Part shown: positions 34,301 through 46,555 of the stretch, in pieces | Position numbering within the stretch: position 1 is the stretch's first letter | How the letters are laid out: every line of letters begins with the position of its first letter | NCBI RefSeq assembly: GCF_040436345.1 | Contig: NC_133216.1 | Coordinates: 14,898,110 to 14,962,109, forward strand | Reading direction: 5' to 3' | DNA: 64,000 nt | Origin: Pagrus major | Lineage: Eukaryota; Chordata; Actinopteri; Spariformes; Sparidae | Notes under the pieces: generated by a model | Seen by the model: the letters and a program-made list of their open reading frames with translations, nothing else | Told to the model about the DNA's origin: nothing | Databases searched by the model: none | Translations under genes and position numbers: made by a program

Positions 34301-37300
34301 CATGTAGTTGTAGGAATGTGCTTCATCTTATGTGTTCACATGGCTGTTTGCAGTCTTCATGGGTGCTGAGAGGTTTCCTAATTTGAACACATTTGATAGT
34401 TCACCGAGGTTTGTGGTTGTGCTCAGTTAAGTCAGGCGATGCTTCAAAGATTTAAATCCTGTAGTGAAGATTGATCACTAAAGAACATGTGTTCACCCTT
34501 TTTCTTACCACTTATAACTCTTCCTAATTCCACCTCCCTGTCTGCGATGTGCCAGAAGCTGGTTAAATAGTCTGACTTGTGATGATCTGAAATGTCTTTT
34601 CTTGAGGCAAAGTCAAGTCAGGTCAATTATATTTTATACAGCCCAGCATCATATATCGCAATGACTCAGGGGTCTTTGAAATCTCACCACACCCTCTGTC
34701 CTTCAAGAAACCTCAGGAAGAGCAATAGTAGAGTAATCAGACATGCAACAGACCAACAAAACCACAGAATATACAGATTACAATGACACAATGTCTGATA
34801 CATGTAGACTTTAAAATATATGTGAGGAATGTGGATCCAGAAGGACAAGTAGGGCAGCTTGAAGTACGACCTCCTCTCTGCCATGGTTTCAAAAAGCACA
34901 TTTACCAGTTTTGACAAGAAATGACTACATAAGTGATTGGTGGCCAAAAGTCAGTGGGCCTCTATTCTGAAAATGGCCCAGAGGCAGTTTGTGATCTTTC
35001 TGTGTGCCAGTGTAATAAATATTTAGCTGTTAAATCATAAAAAATGTTCATATTTGAACTAGCTTGTGTCGCACCTGCAAAAACAGATCATAAAAGTACA
35101 ACAAATCACACATGTGACGTGTGATTTTTGGAAACATGAAGATATAAGCAGTCCGCCTTTTCATTCAGTCCATACTTATGAAAAGATATGATGACTAATG
35201 CTGTCTGCTAATTTTAGAGCAGTTACAGCCGCATTATGAGAATAATGAAAGGAGCCCAGCCTACTTATTATCAGCCTCGTCCGAGTGGAAAACTTAATTT
35301 TGACGAATTATTGTACTCCAAAATGATGCAGCAAAAAATGCTGACATACTCGTGATATATTTCCTGTCTAATTTCCTCCACAGCAACATCCAGCTCATGA
35401 AAATTATGAAAAGTAAAAACAAAACAAAGCTTTACAATATTATCAGCCTCTTGCAACAAGCGTTATATTTCCCAGGATGCTATATCCTGAAGAGTTTCTG
35501 TAAGAAAAGTTCTGAACATGGTAAAAATGTCTCAGCTACAGCAAGTCGGCGGTGATGTCACCTCGATTGTGACATCATCTTCTCTTTCCCAGCAGCAGCC
35601 TCACCGACCCCTGAGCCAGAGTCTCCCGTCGCCATGGAAACCATTTCAGTCAAGCTGCTCACATCTGTGCGACCCAGAGGCCCAGCTGCCATCGGTCTAA
35701 ACTCTCAGGAACAGCTGGTCAGCGATCACTGGTTTTCAGCACTTAACCTGTCAGAGGACCCGACGGTTTGCACCCACATAGCAGGTACAAGACTCACACC
35801 TTTACATCTCCTGTTACCTCCCTCATATCTCTACGTCTTTGTCTTGCTACTGAGCGAGATTCTTTCTATGAGCTTGTTAATCGATACTTTGAATGAAGAA
35901 AATATCAGATTTCAGCATGAACGTCCACGAGCAGGCAGACAAAGATAGTCCCCCCCCCCCTCCCCCTCCTCATTGTAACCCTCTCTTGGGGATTTCAGGA
36001 ATGATTGGCTAATTGTGGGGAGAGCATTCCTGGCATTCGCTGAGATTTTGGACACCATCACCGCTGATGTCAGAGAGTGTCACCGTTTGACACACACACA
36101 GAGAAAGATAAAGACAGGTGTATATGTGTGTGTGTGTGCAGTTTCTTTTATAAGCAGGTTTGTTAGCACTTAAGGAGCGAATGAGAGAAAGAGCAAACAC
36201 AAGATAACATCCTGTCTTCCAACTTGATGGCATTTTAAGTGGACCTCCAGTCAGAGTGGAGCTCAGTCTTATTTTAGTGGTAGGAGGGAGGGGGTTCAAA
36301 CCACTGATTAATGGTTGGTCGGGCTGATGACAGAGTTTAGGGTGTCCTGAATAAATAGCACACATGCATCAATTGGAGCATCATGTTTCTCCTGGTTTTA
36401 TTACATGTTTTAGGGGCCGCATATCAAACCTCATTGCTTTTTTTGGCAACTGAATTGTTTTCTCTCAAACTGTCACATATGAAAAAAACTGGTATTAAAT
36501 TTGTGGTCGTATTTTACACTTTTGACAAACTGTTCTCAATATTTCAAGATGTTGTATAGCCGATTGTGTTTCGACAACATTTAACATTTGAAAACCTTCC
36601 AATGCAATGCAATTTGAATGTAAATGTTTGGCAAAACAACATGAAAGATATCCTGAAGTGTATTATTTCCATTGGTTATTTCCATTGGTAATGTAACTCA
36701 CATATCATATCGGCACAATAATACCAAAGCCAACTTGTTGTATCATGCAAAGGATTTAAGATTTTATAAATGCATGTGTTTTTAGGGGGTTAACACGTGC
36801 ACATACTGCAACTTCTTGTGTTTCGGTAAACTGATCAAGGTTGTCTTGTCCAAATCTGCACATTACTTAACCCGACTCCAGACCTTTGAATCACTACCAG
36901 CATCTCTAATTTTGCAGCAATTCAAAAATAGATTAATAATAAAGTGAAATGAAATATCAATTCGTTCAGATTATAATTGCATTACTTTATTACCAAGCAT
37001 ACAAACCTCCTCTTTGAAGATCTTACAATAAAATATGCTTTACTTTCCGCAGCTTCACTCGAAAAAGTGAGAAAATCAAGCCCTCAGCCCTTCATTATCA
37101 GTCGTGGTTGCACAGAAAAGTTTGGCTTGGTTACATAACAGAAATCAAACCCTGACTCTCCTGTTTCAGGTGCTGGATTGCACATGAATGTGAACTCTTT
37201 CTGACCTTTACCAAGGAATCCCATGAATTCATTATGTTTCACAATGAACTGTTGCTTAAATGAAAACGTTTTAAGAGTATTGTGTGATTGTGTTGTGAAT

Positions 37301-40300
37301 CATCCCTTTATGTGTGAAGCTCTTGGAAGTCTTGAAGAGCGGTGGGCGGTGCTGTGAACAAGATTATTTTGGGCTGTCAGGCCTTTGGACTGCTGAGCGA
37401 GCAGGGGGGTGGCCAAAAACAGCTCAGAGGGGCGAGGGGGAGCACAGCGGGACAGAGAGAGGGTGACAGAGGGTGCGAGGGCAAATACTGGAGCAGACAC
37501 CAAAATGGCCAGCAAAGGTGAGACCTTCGGCTTAGAGCGAAAAGAGGATAATTCAGGCTGTCCATCTATGCAGACAATGTTTAGGTATTCGTTTACAGCT
37601 GTGACCTGACTGCAAAGAGTCTTGTTTGATTTCACTGAGAGGAGAGAAGCTGTAGATTCAAGTCTGAAGGGGTAGTCTCTTCCATTTGTAGTCTCTAGTA
37701 GTGGACTGTTGAGCTTTGTGACTTCGTTGTATTGGTGAGAAAGCCGGACTATCAAGGGACTGAAGGTGGGAATTAAACAGATTTCTCGCTTCTCTTTGAT
37801 CATTTTACAAGAAGAGTATCCGGAGGCGGCAGCTCCTGTCAGCTAGAGGTGTGTTTGGCTTTTAACTGATGAGCTGTTCAGATGTAGCAGGGTATTCTCC
37901 GTATCAGTGGTCTTTATTTGAATTAGCAACAGCCATTCAAATGAGTATTAACTGTCCTGTTGTGGTATGCTTTTTGCAGATAATAATTCTGCCGGCTGGT
38001 TTCACTTACATCTGAGCGTTTCCTCTTCGGAGCTGGCAACAGCAGGGACATTTCACACTCTAGTATGATGAGATTTCCTGGACACATGCGATTAAGCTGA
38101 CAGGACCTGAGTCAAATGAAATAGATGTTGATGGTAAAATGAGATGATGTTGAGCTAAAGTGTGAATGAGTCATGTGATAAATGTTCTCATTGGTTGATT
38201 GGCCGGTTGCTTGATTGGATCATGGATACAATCACTCGCTCGGTGCTAATTTATAAAATAAGTAACTTGCTGTAGTCCAATGTGTGGCGGAGAGTCAATG
38301 CAACTGAGTCATAATTGCCTCCTAATTTAGGGCAATTATTACTCACTGATTGCTCTTGAAGTATGTTTCTGTCAATACTGTTGAAGGCAATAGAAAGATA
38401 AAGATTAGAGCCCCCCCGCCCCCCACCAAGGGCTCCTAAAGGCTGCAACATTTACTACAGCCAATAAAACTAAACTGTTACAACATATAAAATGCATGTT
38501 TTCTCCCTCATGTTATAGGTAAGGGCAGCTTAATTTTGGGTTAAGTTTAGTTAGTTAAACAAATGCTTTATTATAATTTCACAAAATATTATGTCATCAC
38601 AGAAGTGGAAACTTGTCCATTAAATGTAAAGCTGGAGTGAGCTGCCAGTTAGCTTAGCATAAAGACTGGAAACGGGGGCAAATAGCTAGCCTGGCTCTGT
38701 CTGGATGTGACAAAATCCTCCCACTAGCACTGATAAAGTTCACTAATTAATTTCTCATCATGTTTATTTGAAATCAGTGTAAATATGTCAAGAAATGCCT
38801 GACAACCAGTGGGCACTCCAGGAAGTCACTGCACCCGGCCAAGAAACATAACCCCCCTGACATTTTACAATGTGATACAATGTCTTAAAAGGTGCCGGTA
38901 GACAGAGTTGATTACCTTAAGGAGAGAGCTGGGCTAGCTGTTTCCCCCTTTTAAAGTATTTACGCTAAGCTAAGCTAAGCTAAGCTAAGCTAACTAGCGT
39001 CCACATTAATAAGAGAGTACAGTGCTTGGTGCTGCTGCATATTTGCTCCTCCTCACTGTGTTTGGAAAATCCTAAAGGAGTACAGGGTAAATGCAGGGTG
39101 AAGGTAGTAATTGTACGGCACTGGGGCCATGTTTTTAGACATGATAGTCTCATCCATGCGTCCTTTGTTCAGCGATGACATTTTCCATTGATTAGATGCT
39201 TTCACTACACCAGTGTTCGTTTCTTTCTATTGTTCTATGAAATTAGTCGTTTACCCCGACACCATGTCCCAGGATGACAGCAACACAAACAAACACATTG
39301 CACAGGTGTGTTCCAGGGGCATTATGGGAATTAATTGTTTGCAGTAATGCTTATAAATAACCCACCTGCTGTCAGTGCACTCTATTCAAAGAGGCTTCCC
39401 ATTATTCTAACACTGAGGCTTAGCATTTCACTGAATGACAAGCACAAAGCCTGTCTGACAGTGCTGCACCGCACAACATACCCTGTAATTACATAACACA
39501 ATGGGCTGTGTGCTATAGTTTTTAGTTTTATGGTTGTCCACTTCTTGTCTTGCAGCATAAGGTTTTTACATTAAACTGTATGTTAAAGTCGTCTCACTGT
39601 TGTGACTCTATGGACGCCTCAGTCTCCACAGCAGCTGTTGCTGGGTGACAGAGAGAGACAGCAACGGGGTGTGGAAGAGGCGCTGCTGACGGCCTGACGT
39701 GTGTCGGCAGGTGTTGCGAAAGGCTGCATTTAAATTCTGCTCGACCGCTTGCCTCCCTCTTTCATCTGAGGGCTAAATTTAGCCCGAGCCAGAGCCTGAC
39801 ATGTCCTCTGAGCTGCTGCGTGTGTGCTCGCTCATGCTGGAGGCTGGAGATCCTTCTTCTCTGTCGCCCCCTTCCACTTCTTTGGCCTCTCTTCCCTTTC
39901 CTATCGCTATGTCAGAACTACTGTCTCTTCCTGCCACTCTTCCTCTCTCCAGTTCCCTCGAAAAATGAAAGGGCTTTTGGAGGGGCTGGAGGCGGAGTGA
40001 TGATGCTGCAGCTGCTGTGTGAAAAGCAGAAGGATGCAGTAACTCATAATGATGTCAGCTGAAAATGATAAACCAGCTTGCGGCTAGCATTTCTGAGACT
40101 TTTATATACATTTGGTGATTTATGCAGTACTGATCGTATATAAATATTTCTCTAGACCAGTTGAAGTCTCTAAATCTGCAATTATATTGCAATTCAAATG
40201 TCTGATAATCAGTTTAATTGTCTCAACCGTCCCCTGCACATTTCCCAAGTGGTTTTCTTACTCTGTACCTTGTTATTTCTTCATCCTTTCTACTGTTTCT

Positions 40301-42170
40301 ACATCACTTTCTCCTCCTTGCGTTTCAGTGATGGACCTGATCTACTGGAAGGAGACGGAGCGAACGGGCATGGTGCTAACAGGGTTAGTGGTCGGCCTGC
40401 TGTCCCTGTTCCAGCTCAGCATCATCACCGTGGTCTCCACAGTCTCCCTCGCTGTCATGTGCTTCACCATCTCAGTGCGCATCTACTACCAACTCCTCCA
40501 TGCCCTCAACTGGGGCGACGGAGAGCACCCCTTCAAGTAAGAACAAGGACAGCGGTCAAGACAGGGAAAAGTAAAAAGGCACAACACAGAGGACGATTCG
40601 CCTCATTCAGTCACAGTGTATAAACACCTTCGGTGAATTCAGCCGAAAGCTTTTCACTCCTATTTAGATTTTCTCTCTTTTATCAAGCATATTTGGTTGA
40701 TTTTTAAAATCCACCTCTTTCTAGTGTGCTTGTGCCTCCAAATCTGGTTATTCACTGATACAGTGTTTCTGAGGTTCAAGCAGTTAGTTTATCGAAACAA
40801 CAGCCTTCGATGTCTTTTATCGAAATCGAAAGTAGTATCAGCGATTGTCCCATTAATTGTTTGTCCTCTCCAATCTAGCCTATTTGCGTGTGTCCTTTAT
40901 GTGTCCGAAGAAAAAAACAAAATATGACAGCATCGATTTCACGCATAAATTCCCATCTTCCCAATTCGATTACAGAAGTAGTATTTAAAGTGTCATTTCA
41001 TGCAAAGTATTTCCTTCCGGTTGAGTTGATGAGAATAAATTAAATAACTAAGTCGATATGTAATGTATTACTTTTATTTCTTGGCATTAAATGATATATT
41101 TTATGTAGAAATTATGTAATAGACTAAGGTGGAAATAGAACAAATTATTTAAATTTGACAGCATCTCCGTAGCGTGGCATCTTTTTTAAAGAATTTGAAA
41201 ATGGAAATGACAGTGATTTAAAAAAATGTTTAAATCGAATCACGACCTTAAAGTCACTCCACTCCTGTGATTGACAGGAGTAAGTAAGTAACTAAATAAA
41301 ACTTTATTCATTTAACATCTTTTTTGAACACAGGTCACAAAGTGCTTTGCATCAACATCCGTACAGAAAAAGAAAATTCAAATACTGAGTGGAAGGCGCA
41401 TACAAGCAAAGAAATAAACATTCAGAAGTCCATACAAATGCACATGAACACAGAAAACATACAACACCCAGAGCAATCATTGAAATGAAGAAGAAAATAG
41501 AAAAGAATAGAAAAGCGTACTTGTTTTTCCAAACACTCAACAGACTCAGCTAATGAGGATGGAGGTCGTTTCGAAGTCTGGGTGGTGTCCAGCGGTGTCA
41601 GGCTTTAGTAGCACAGAAATACAGGCAGGTGCTAAGCCATCTAGTGCCTTTTAGGTGATTGAAAGAATCTTAAAATCAATCCTGAAGTTCACTGGCAGCC
41701 GATGCAGCGAGGCTAAATTAAGAGTGACATGAGATCTACGGCGAGTCCTAGGTAAGAGCCTCGCTGCTACATTTTTGACAAACTGAAGTCGTGACTAAAC
41801 TTACTGAATAAAGTATTTGAGTCCTGTAACTTGACTAGAGTTTGACTTCTAAATCAAAAGCCGATAATGATGGTTTTGACTTTGGAAAAAAAACTGTATT
41901 GAACCAAAAACGGAAACACTACAATAAATGTCTACCTTCTCTATCTTTTTCAGCCTCCTTTTTTCTGCACTTCATGTCCTCTATTTGTTGTCTCACTCCC
42001 TCTCAGGTCGTACTTGGACCTGGACATCAGTTTCAGTGGAGAAGAGGCCGACCGCTATATGCGCAGAGCCATCGTCATGTTTCTGTCTGCTGTCGACACA
42101 CTGAAGGGACTCTTTTTTGTCAAAAGCGTTGTTGAGTCCCTTAAGGTGAGCTAAGCTAGCAAATTAAGTC

Positions 42171-42235
<65 letters not shown>

Positions 42236-45200
42236 TCTTCAGTCTCTTATTCTCTTAATGACCAGTTCTCAAAGATTTTGCTTCGTCCTGTCCAGATCTT
42301 CTCCTCCTCATTAACTCAGACGTCAGTCCATCTCTACATTCCTACATTTTGCTCCATCATTTGTCATTTGTCATCTTACTCCCTCCATCATTGGAGATGA
42401 CATCGCCATGCCAACCATCTCTCTCATTATGCTAACTCAGAGCTGAAGTCCCTGCTTCCTAAATTAGGGCAATATCAGTGACGGCAACTGTCAGCCCCAA
42501 TGACATATTTTTGGTCATAATGTGGAAAGGAATCAGTCCCTTTGGAAAAAAGACACTGTACTAACAGCATCAAAATGAGGCCATCTGCCTCGCTCCTCTT
42601 ATGTATGCCTTTTATCCAGCCTCTGGGTATGCCTCGCTTGCTAACACATCCAAAGCATTATGTTATATGTGATAGACACAAACATAGACACTTTTAACTT
42701 AAACAGTGTTTACATTTACTAGTTTTTAACACAGTTTTTAACTTGTTATAAAACAGTCTTAATTTAATACTGAAACCTCTGTATGACCAAATGAGACCAT
42801 CAGTGAGACGATTGGCTATTTTTATATTGTTATTATAGTTATTCTTAATGCCGGTCCCAGGGTCAGATTCTGCGTCCTTATCTGTGTCGGGTAAGTCATA
42901 AAACATTTTTTCCAGAGTGCTGAGGATTAAATCAGGGGTCTCAGCTTGAGGAGAGACGCTGCCCTGTAGTCTGGTGGCACGAGGCTGCAACAAAGTTTTA
43001 TTTGTTTCACCATCATCACATTACAGTTATTAATCTTACACAGCCACAAACAGATACATCACCTCATCACCATGCATCCTGCAAACAGCTGTGCTTAAAA
43101 AAGGAAAATAGTGTTAAAAATAAGAGTCTTTCTTTCACCGCTTATAAACAAATCCATGTGCTAGCCAGATTAAGATCTTTGTAATACGAGGCTCTGGTTC
43201 TCATACGGCTTTTGTCCACAGGGGGCGCCAGAGTCAACGTAAAATGATAATTGTAGCTGCTTTAAATGACTCTTAGCTGGGGTGGTAAAGCGAGGCAGTT
43301 ATTAATCATAGGATTGGTTGTTCCATCTCTGACTCCTCGTGTTCAAGTACACAAACTGGACAAAAGGAGTATTAAAGGACTTTGAACATGTTTTAATATA
43401 TTACACATAAATAATGTTTGCTAAAAATGAATAGATAAAGCAATGCTAATACATACTGTATGTGCACAGTTAAGCACAGTTAAAATAAAGTGCAGATACA
43501 TTGTGCACAAACCTCATACAAGGTGTATAATAATGCCATATCATCTTATCAATACCAGCATCCAAAGAAAGAATATATCGAACACTTGTCACCATAAAAA
43601 GTAAGGACCAGTATCAAATGACCAGTATACATTAATTGTTACATCATGTCATCATTAACAATGTGATCAATGTAAATGCAGCAATTACTTTGCCAACTTT
43701 TCTATTCTACTTCTCCTTCCAATAATTATAAAAACTAGTTTTCAGCTGACAGTACAAGTGGTAAAAAAAGATCTTATACATTAACTTAAGCCAAAAAACC
43801 TGCAAAATCAATAAATATTCCATAATAAATTTAAAAAATATAACAAACTACTAAATATGACATGATTTTACTTCAGAATTCAATTGAAATAATCAATAAT
43901 CATGCACATTTCCGTCAATGACCACAGGCACTTGCTTTGTGTGTTCATTACTATATTAGGACAGGTGGTACTGATGCAGCATTCACCGCACGCCAGTACC
44001 AACCATCACTTTTTCCGTGTTGTACGTAAACTTCTCAGATGTCAGTGTAAACTGTTGCAGATCAGACCCCGGCAAGACTCAGTGCAGTTCATCCCTAATA
44101 TAATTTGGGCATTTCACTAATTAACAGCAGCAGTTTGTGAGCAGACAGAGTTAACACATTTACAGTAAATGTTGAGTCAGTGTGAGCTGAGCCCCAGAGA
44201 CCTCCCAGTCTCAACCCTGACCTGGCCGGTATGTGACATGACACACAGGAGGAGGTATGTACGCAGAGACGCCCCGAGATTCTCTTTCCATCCGAGAAAG
44301 GGGTGTCCCATATCAGGGCAGCTGTGGATGTGACACTGTGAGATATAAGAGGAAACACCGACGGCCATATTGGGAGTCTCGCACTTGGAGCTATTTTCTT
44401 TACCTCATCGAGGAGGAAATGATGTCAGTATGGATCGTTTTATGGAGTCATGTGATTGATATCCACAATAAAAAGCAATTATGCAGCACTGCAGCAGGAT
44501 TTACTGCTTTATACAAGAATGAAATTAAAACCACGTGGAGCACTGCTGGAGGATTTGCTTGACATCTGCACAAATCATTGATGGGAGGTAAACTGACTCT
44601 CTGCTGCTGTTCCTCTTAGCTCCTGGTTCTGATGTACCTTGTGACGTACCTGGGACAACTGTGCAATGGCCTTACTCTGCTCATCATAAGTAAGAAACAC
44701 TTATTTCCTGGTGGAAATCTATTAAGGTGCTTTGTGACTGTCACATTAACTACTTTACTTTTTTGTTTCTTTCTCCTCCAGGTGTGATCGCTGTCTTTTC
44801 TCTGCCTCTTTTATACCAACGGCGCCAGGTATTTCTCTGAATTTGTTTTTTGTACTGCCACTTCCTTCAACACTTCCTTTATCCTTTAACTCTTCCTGTA
44901 TTCCTGTTATTTCACAGGAGGAGGTGGACAGCTTTGTTGCGAAAATCCAGGCCAAAATTGACAACATCAAGGACGTGTGAGTATGGCGCCATCTTCAGGC
45001 ATAATGTTGCCATCAGCACAGGTTTACTGGTATTTTGTTACTGAAGCAGTTAGTACGGTGGCCCTGTGAGCTGAGTGTACTGCAACTGAAGAAAACACAC
45101 ATAAATAGACAAAAGACAAGCGAAGTAAGGAGAGAGCTTCACCAATTTGACGACACGTGCAGAATTAAAAAAAAAAACTGCTGCAGAGTGAAACAACAAG

Positions 45201-45547
45201 TGTTTCCAGGAGACTCTAAAAAGTGATGAACCACACATGCAAAATGAAATTATATTGCTGGGATATCTAAAGCCAAATCTTACCCTGTGTTTATCATAGT
45301 GATTATTTTGCAGACAAACCTTATAACTCCTGCCTCCTTAAGAAAAGCTGCTCATATGAGACTTTTTTTTATACAGTGGCATATAAATGAGCAGGAAATT
45401 GCTGAAATTAGTTAAAATGTCATCGTCGTGATAGCCCTAGTATCAACTATTCTTCTGTTTCTCTTTCACAGCTTTCAAAGACTTGCCCATGGTGGTGGCC
45501 CACCTCCTGACCCAACTCCCGGCGGCGCCAAACCCAAAAACCAGTAA
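31394..45547 (+). CDS. rtn2: Reticulon-2, long isoform, ten exons, 479 aa
   Basis: RTN2 is an ER membrane protein that shapes tubular ER by hairpin insertion. Coding exons: 31394-31424, 32755-32808, 33401-33964, 35593-35784, 40329-40536, 42007-42145, 44620-44689, 44782-44828, 44918-44976, 45472-45547; GT/AG sites and phases agree throughout. The N-terminus MGQVLGFSHC and the next exon's STPDSTP match human RTN2 (MGQVLPVFAHC, SSTPDST). The third exon has an acidic run, then WGTPR and ELTFSYIA, again RTN2-specific. From residue 281 comes the C-terminal reticulon domain: DLIYWKETERTG, a long hydrophobic hairpin (LTGLVVGLLSLFQLSIITVV), SYLDLDISFSGEEADR, a second hairpin (LVLMYLVTYLGQLCNGLTLL, then VIAVFSLPLLY) and an amphipathic tail. 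It ends AKPKNQ, with no KKxx ER signal. Exon 4 (35593-35784) has tandem AG acceptors and no clear human counterpart, so it may be alternative. Divergent ppm1n-like neighbour as in human. Confidence 0.92.
32267..32609. repeat. Complete TTAA-flanked MITE, AGGTGCACTATGTAGTTTT ends
   Basis: The left end AGGTGCACTATGTAGTTTT and the right end AAAACTACATAGTGCCCCT are inverted repeats with few mismatches. TTAA sits exactly outside both ends (32263-32266 and 32610-32613), as expected for piggyBac-like integration. It lies in rtn2 intron 1 and has no coding capacity. Confidence 0.8.
34608..34755. repeat. Dispersed repeat, copy B (AGGAAACCTCAGGAAGAGC type)
   Basis: AATTATATTTTATACAGCCC, CAATGACTCAGGGGTCTTTG and GAAACCTCAGGAAGAGC keep the same order as copy A at 18353-18545. 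It lies within rtn2 intron 3. Confidence 0.5.
37505..37517 (+). CDS. rtn2: Candidate alternative first exon of the short reticulon isoform (RTN2-C)
   Basis: ATGGCCAGCAAAG is followed at once by the donor GTGAGA and ends in phase 1, exactly the phase needed by the reticulon-domain exon at 40329. Splicing gives MASKVMDLIYWK, matching the MGSKVADLLYWK start of human RTN2-C. The predicted product is 203 aa, against 205 aa in human. The ATG context CAAAATGG is good. The 100 bases upstream are G-rich and non-coding, like a 5' UTR; a weak AG at 37496-37497 would also allow in-frame use as an internal exon, but it lacks a pyrimidine tract. A separate promoter around 37300-37500 is inferred. Confidence 0.7.
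38632..38994. repeat. Dispersed repeat with (CTAAG)n end
   Basis: TTAGCTTAGCATAAAGACTGG, AATAGCTAGCCTGGCTCTGTC and TTCACTAATTAATTTCTCATC are typical words of an abundant teleost repeat; parallel words occur at 61847-62137. The right end is a run of six CTAAG units (38963-38994). Confidence 0.6.
41290..41780. repeat. Dispersed LINE/SINE-like repeat in an rtn2 intron
   Basis: It opens AAAACTTTATTCATTTAAC...CACAAAGTGCTTTGC, which resembles the reverse complement of an L2-type 3' end, and continues into TCAATCCTGAAGTTCACTGG and GATGCAGCGAGGCTAAA, common teleost repeat words. No open frame. Confidence 0.45.
42175..42232. repeat. (GT)n microsatellite in an rtn2 intron
   Basis: About 28 uninterrupted TG units, ending in CGCGC, 29 bases after the donor of the exon at 42007-42145. 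Alternating purine-pyrimidine sequence this close to a donor could affect splicing. Confidence 0.95.
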
Positions 45548-46424
45548 ACACTGATGGACAAGGACTTAAAGAAAAGCTCCCGGAGTTACAGGCTGTCACT
45601 CAGATGTCTTACCCAGCAGTCTGTGCTCGAAACTCCAGAGAAGTTGAGCTCCAGAGACTGGGGAAGGGAAGGGAGATTATTTAGACGGACAATGACGAGG
45701 ATCACGCATGGTACTTTATACTCTAACTGTATCTAGGTTATGGGGTTGGAGGTTGGGGTTTGGGGTTCAAATGTAATCAAGGTTTATGAATCGTGGATGA
45801 GACTCTCGCTGCTGACGTCAGAGATGGAAAGATTCGATGACACAGCTTGTCGTATGTGACCATTTTTGGAAGTAATCACTGTTTTTAATATGTAAAAAAT
45901 GACTCAAGAAGTGTCTTTGACGGTTGAGAGCTGTAGTCCAAATGAGATGAGATACTGCAGACAGGAAAGTTCCCACACCGAGAGGGGAGCGAGGCGTTAA
46001 GGTGATTTAAGTGAGGAGACAAAAAACAGGGCTGATCATTATTCATGGCAGCATAAAACTGGCAATTAAGGATGCATGTGTCAGCACATGCTCGTTTGTG
46101 AATGCATATTCATTCTCATGATGGTTTATCTGTGTGTATGCAAGCGTGTGAGAGTGTGTGTGTGCGTGTGTGTTTGTGTGCGTGTAATTCCTGACATACA
46201 TCTCGCTGAAAGGAAACCTAAAAAGCAATTAAAGTCACGTTTCTTCTTTATTTTCTACAACGTTCTGTTTTTTCTCATCCACACAAGTGCGCACTTTCAT
46301 TCACACAGATCGTTCATTTGAGGATTTTTGTTTTTACATTTCTCGTCACATTTTTTTCATTTCACTTCATCGCTTACATACGGAAGAGGTTTAGGGCCAC
46401 TGGACATTTTTTGGGAGTTAAATT

Positions 46425-46555
46425 CTTAGAAAAAAGTCAGAATCCTGAGAGATATTTTCTCTTTTTCAAAATTCTGACTTTAATCTCATAATTATGACTT
46501 AATTCTGAAAAAAAAGGTCAGAATTCTGGAGAAAAAAAAGGCAAAACTCAAATTT
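46425..46555. repeat. Degenerate AATTCTGACTT-type repeat array
   Basis: AAATTCTGACTTTAATCTC, ATTATGACTTAATTCTG and GGTCAGAATTCTGGAG alternate in both orientations; such interspersed arrays are common in teleosts. Confidence 0.5.

Larger units (their letters stand above)
35785..40328. other. rtn2 intron between exon 4 and the reticulon domain
   Basis: This 4.5-kb intron contains the candidate RTN2-C first exon (37505-37517) with a G-rich leader, a dispersed repeat at about 38632-38994, and a T/C-rich block near 39780-39960. No further exon with matching phase was convincing. Confidence 0.5.

Noticed and set aside
38963-38994. The (CTAAG)n run as a telomere-like or CRISPR-like array.
   Set aside because: Only six 5-bp units at the end of a known-type dispersed repeat; no spacers.
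39801-39968. A 55-codon plus-strand frame starting MSSELLRVCSLMLEAGDPSS in the rtn2 intron, considered as another first exon.
   Set aside because: It ends in a stop with no donor giving phase 1 for the reticulon-domain exon, and it is Ser/Leu/Pro-rich from a CT-rich tract.
44257-44562. A 101-codon frame in the intron before rtn2 exon 7.
   Set aside because: No splice-site pair fits the phase-0 junction between 42145 and 44620, and the known RTN2 protein has no insert there.
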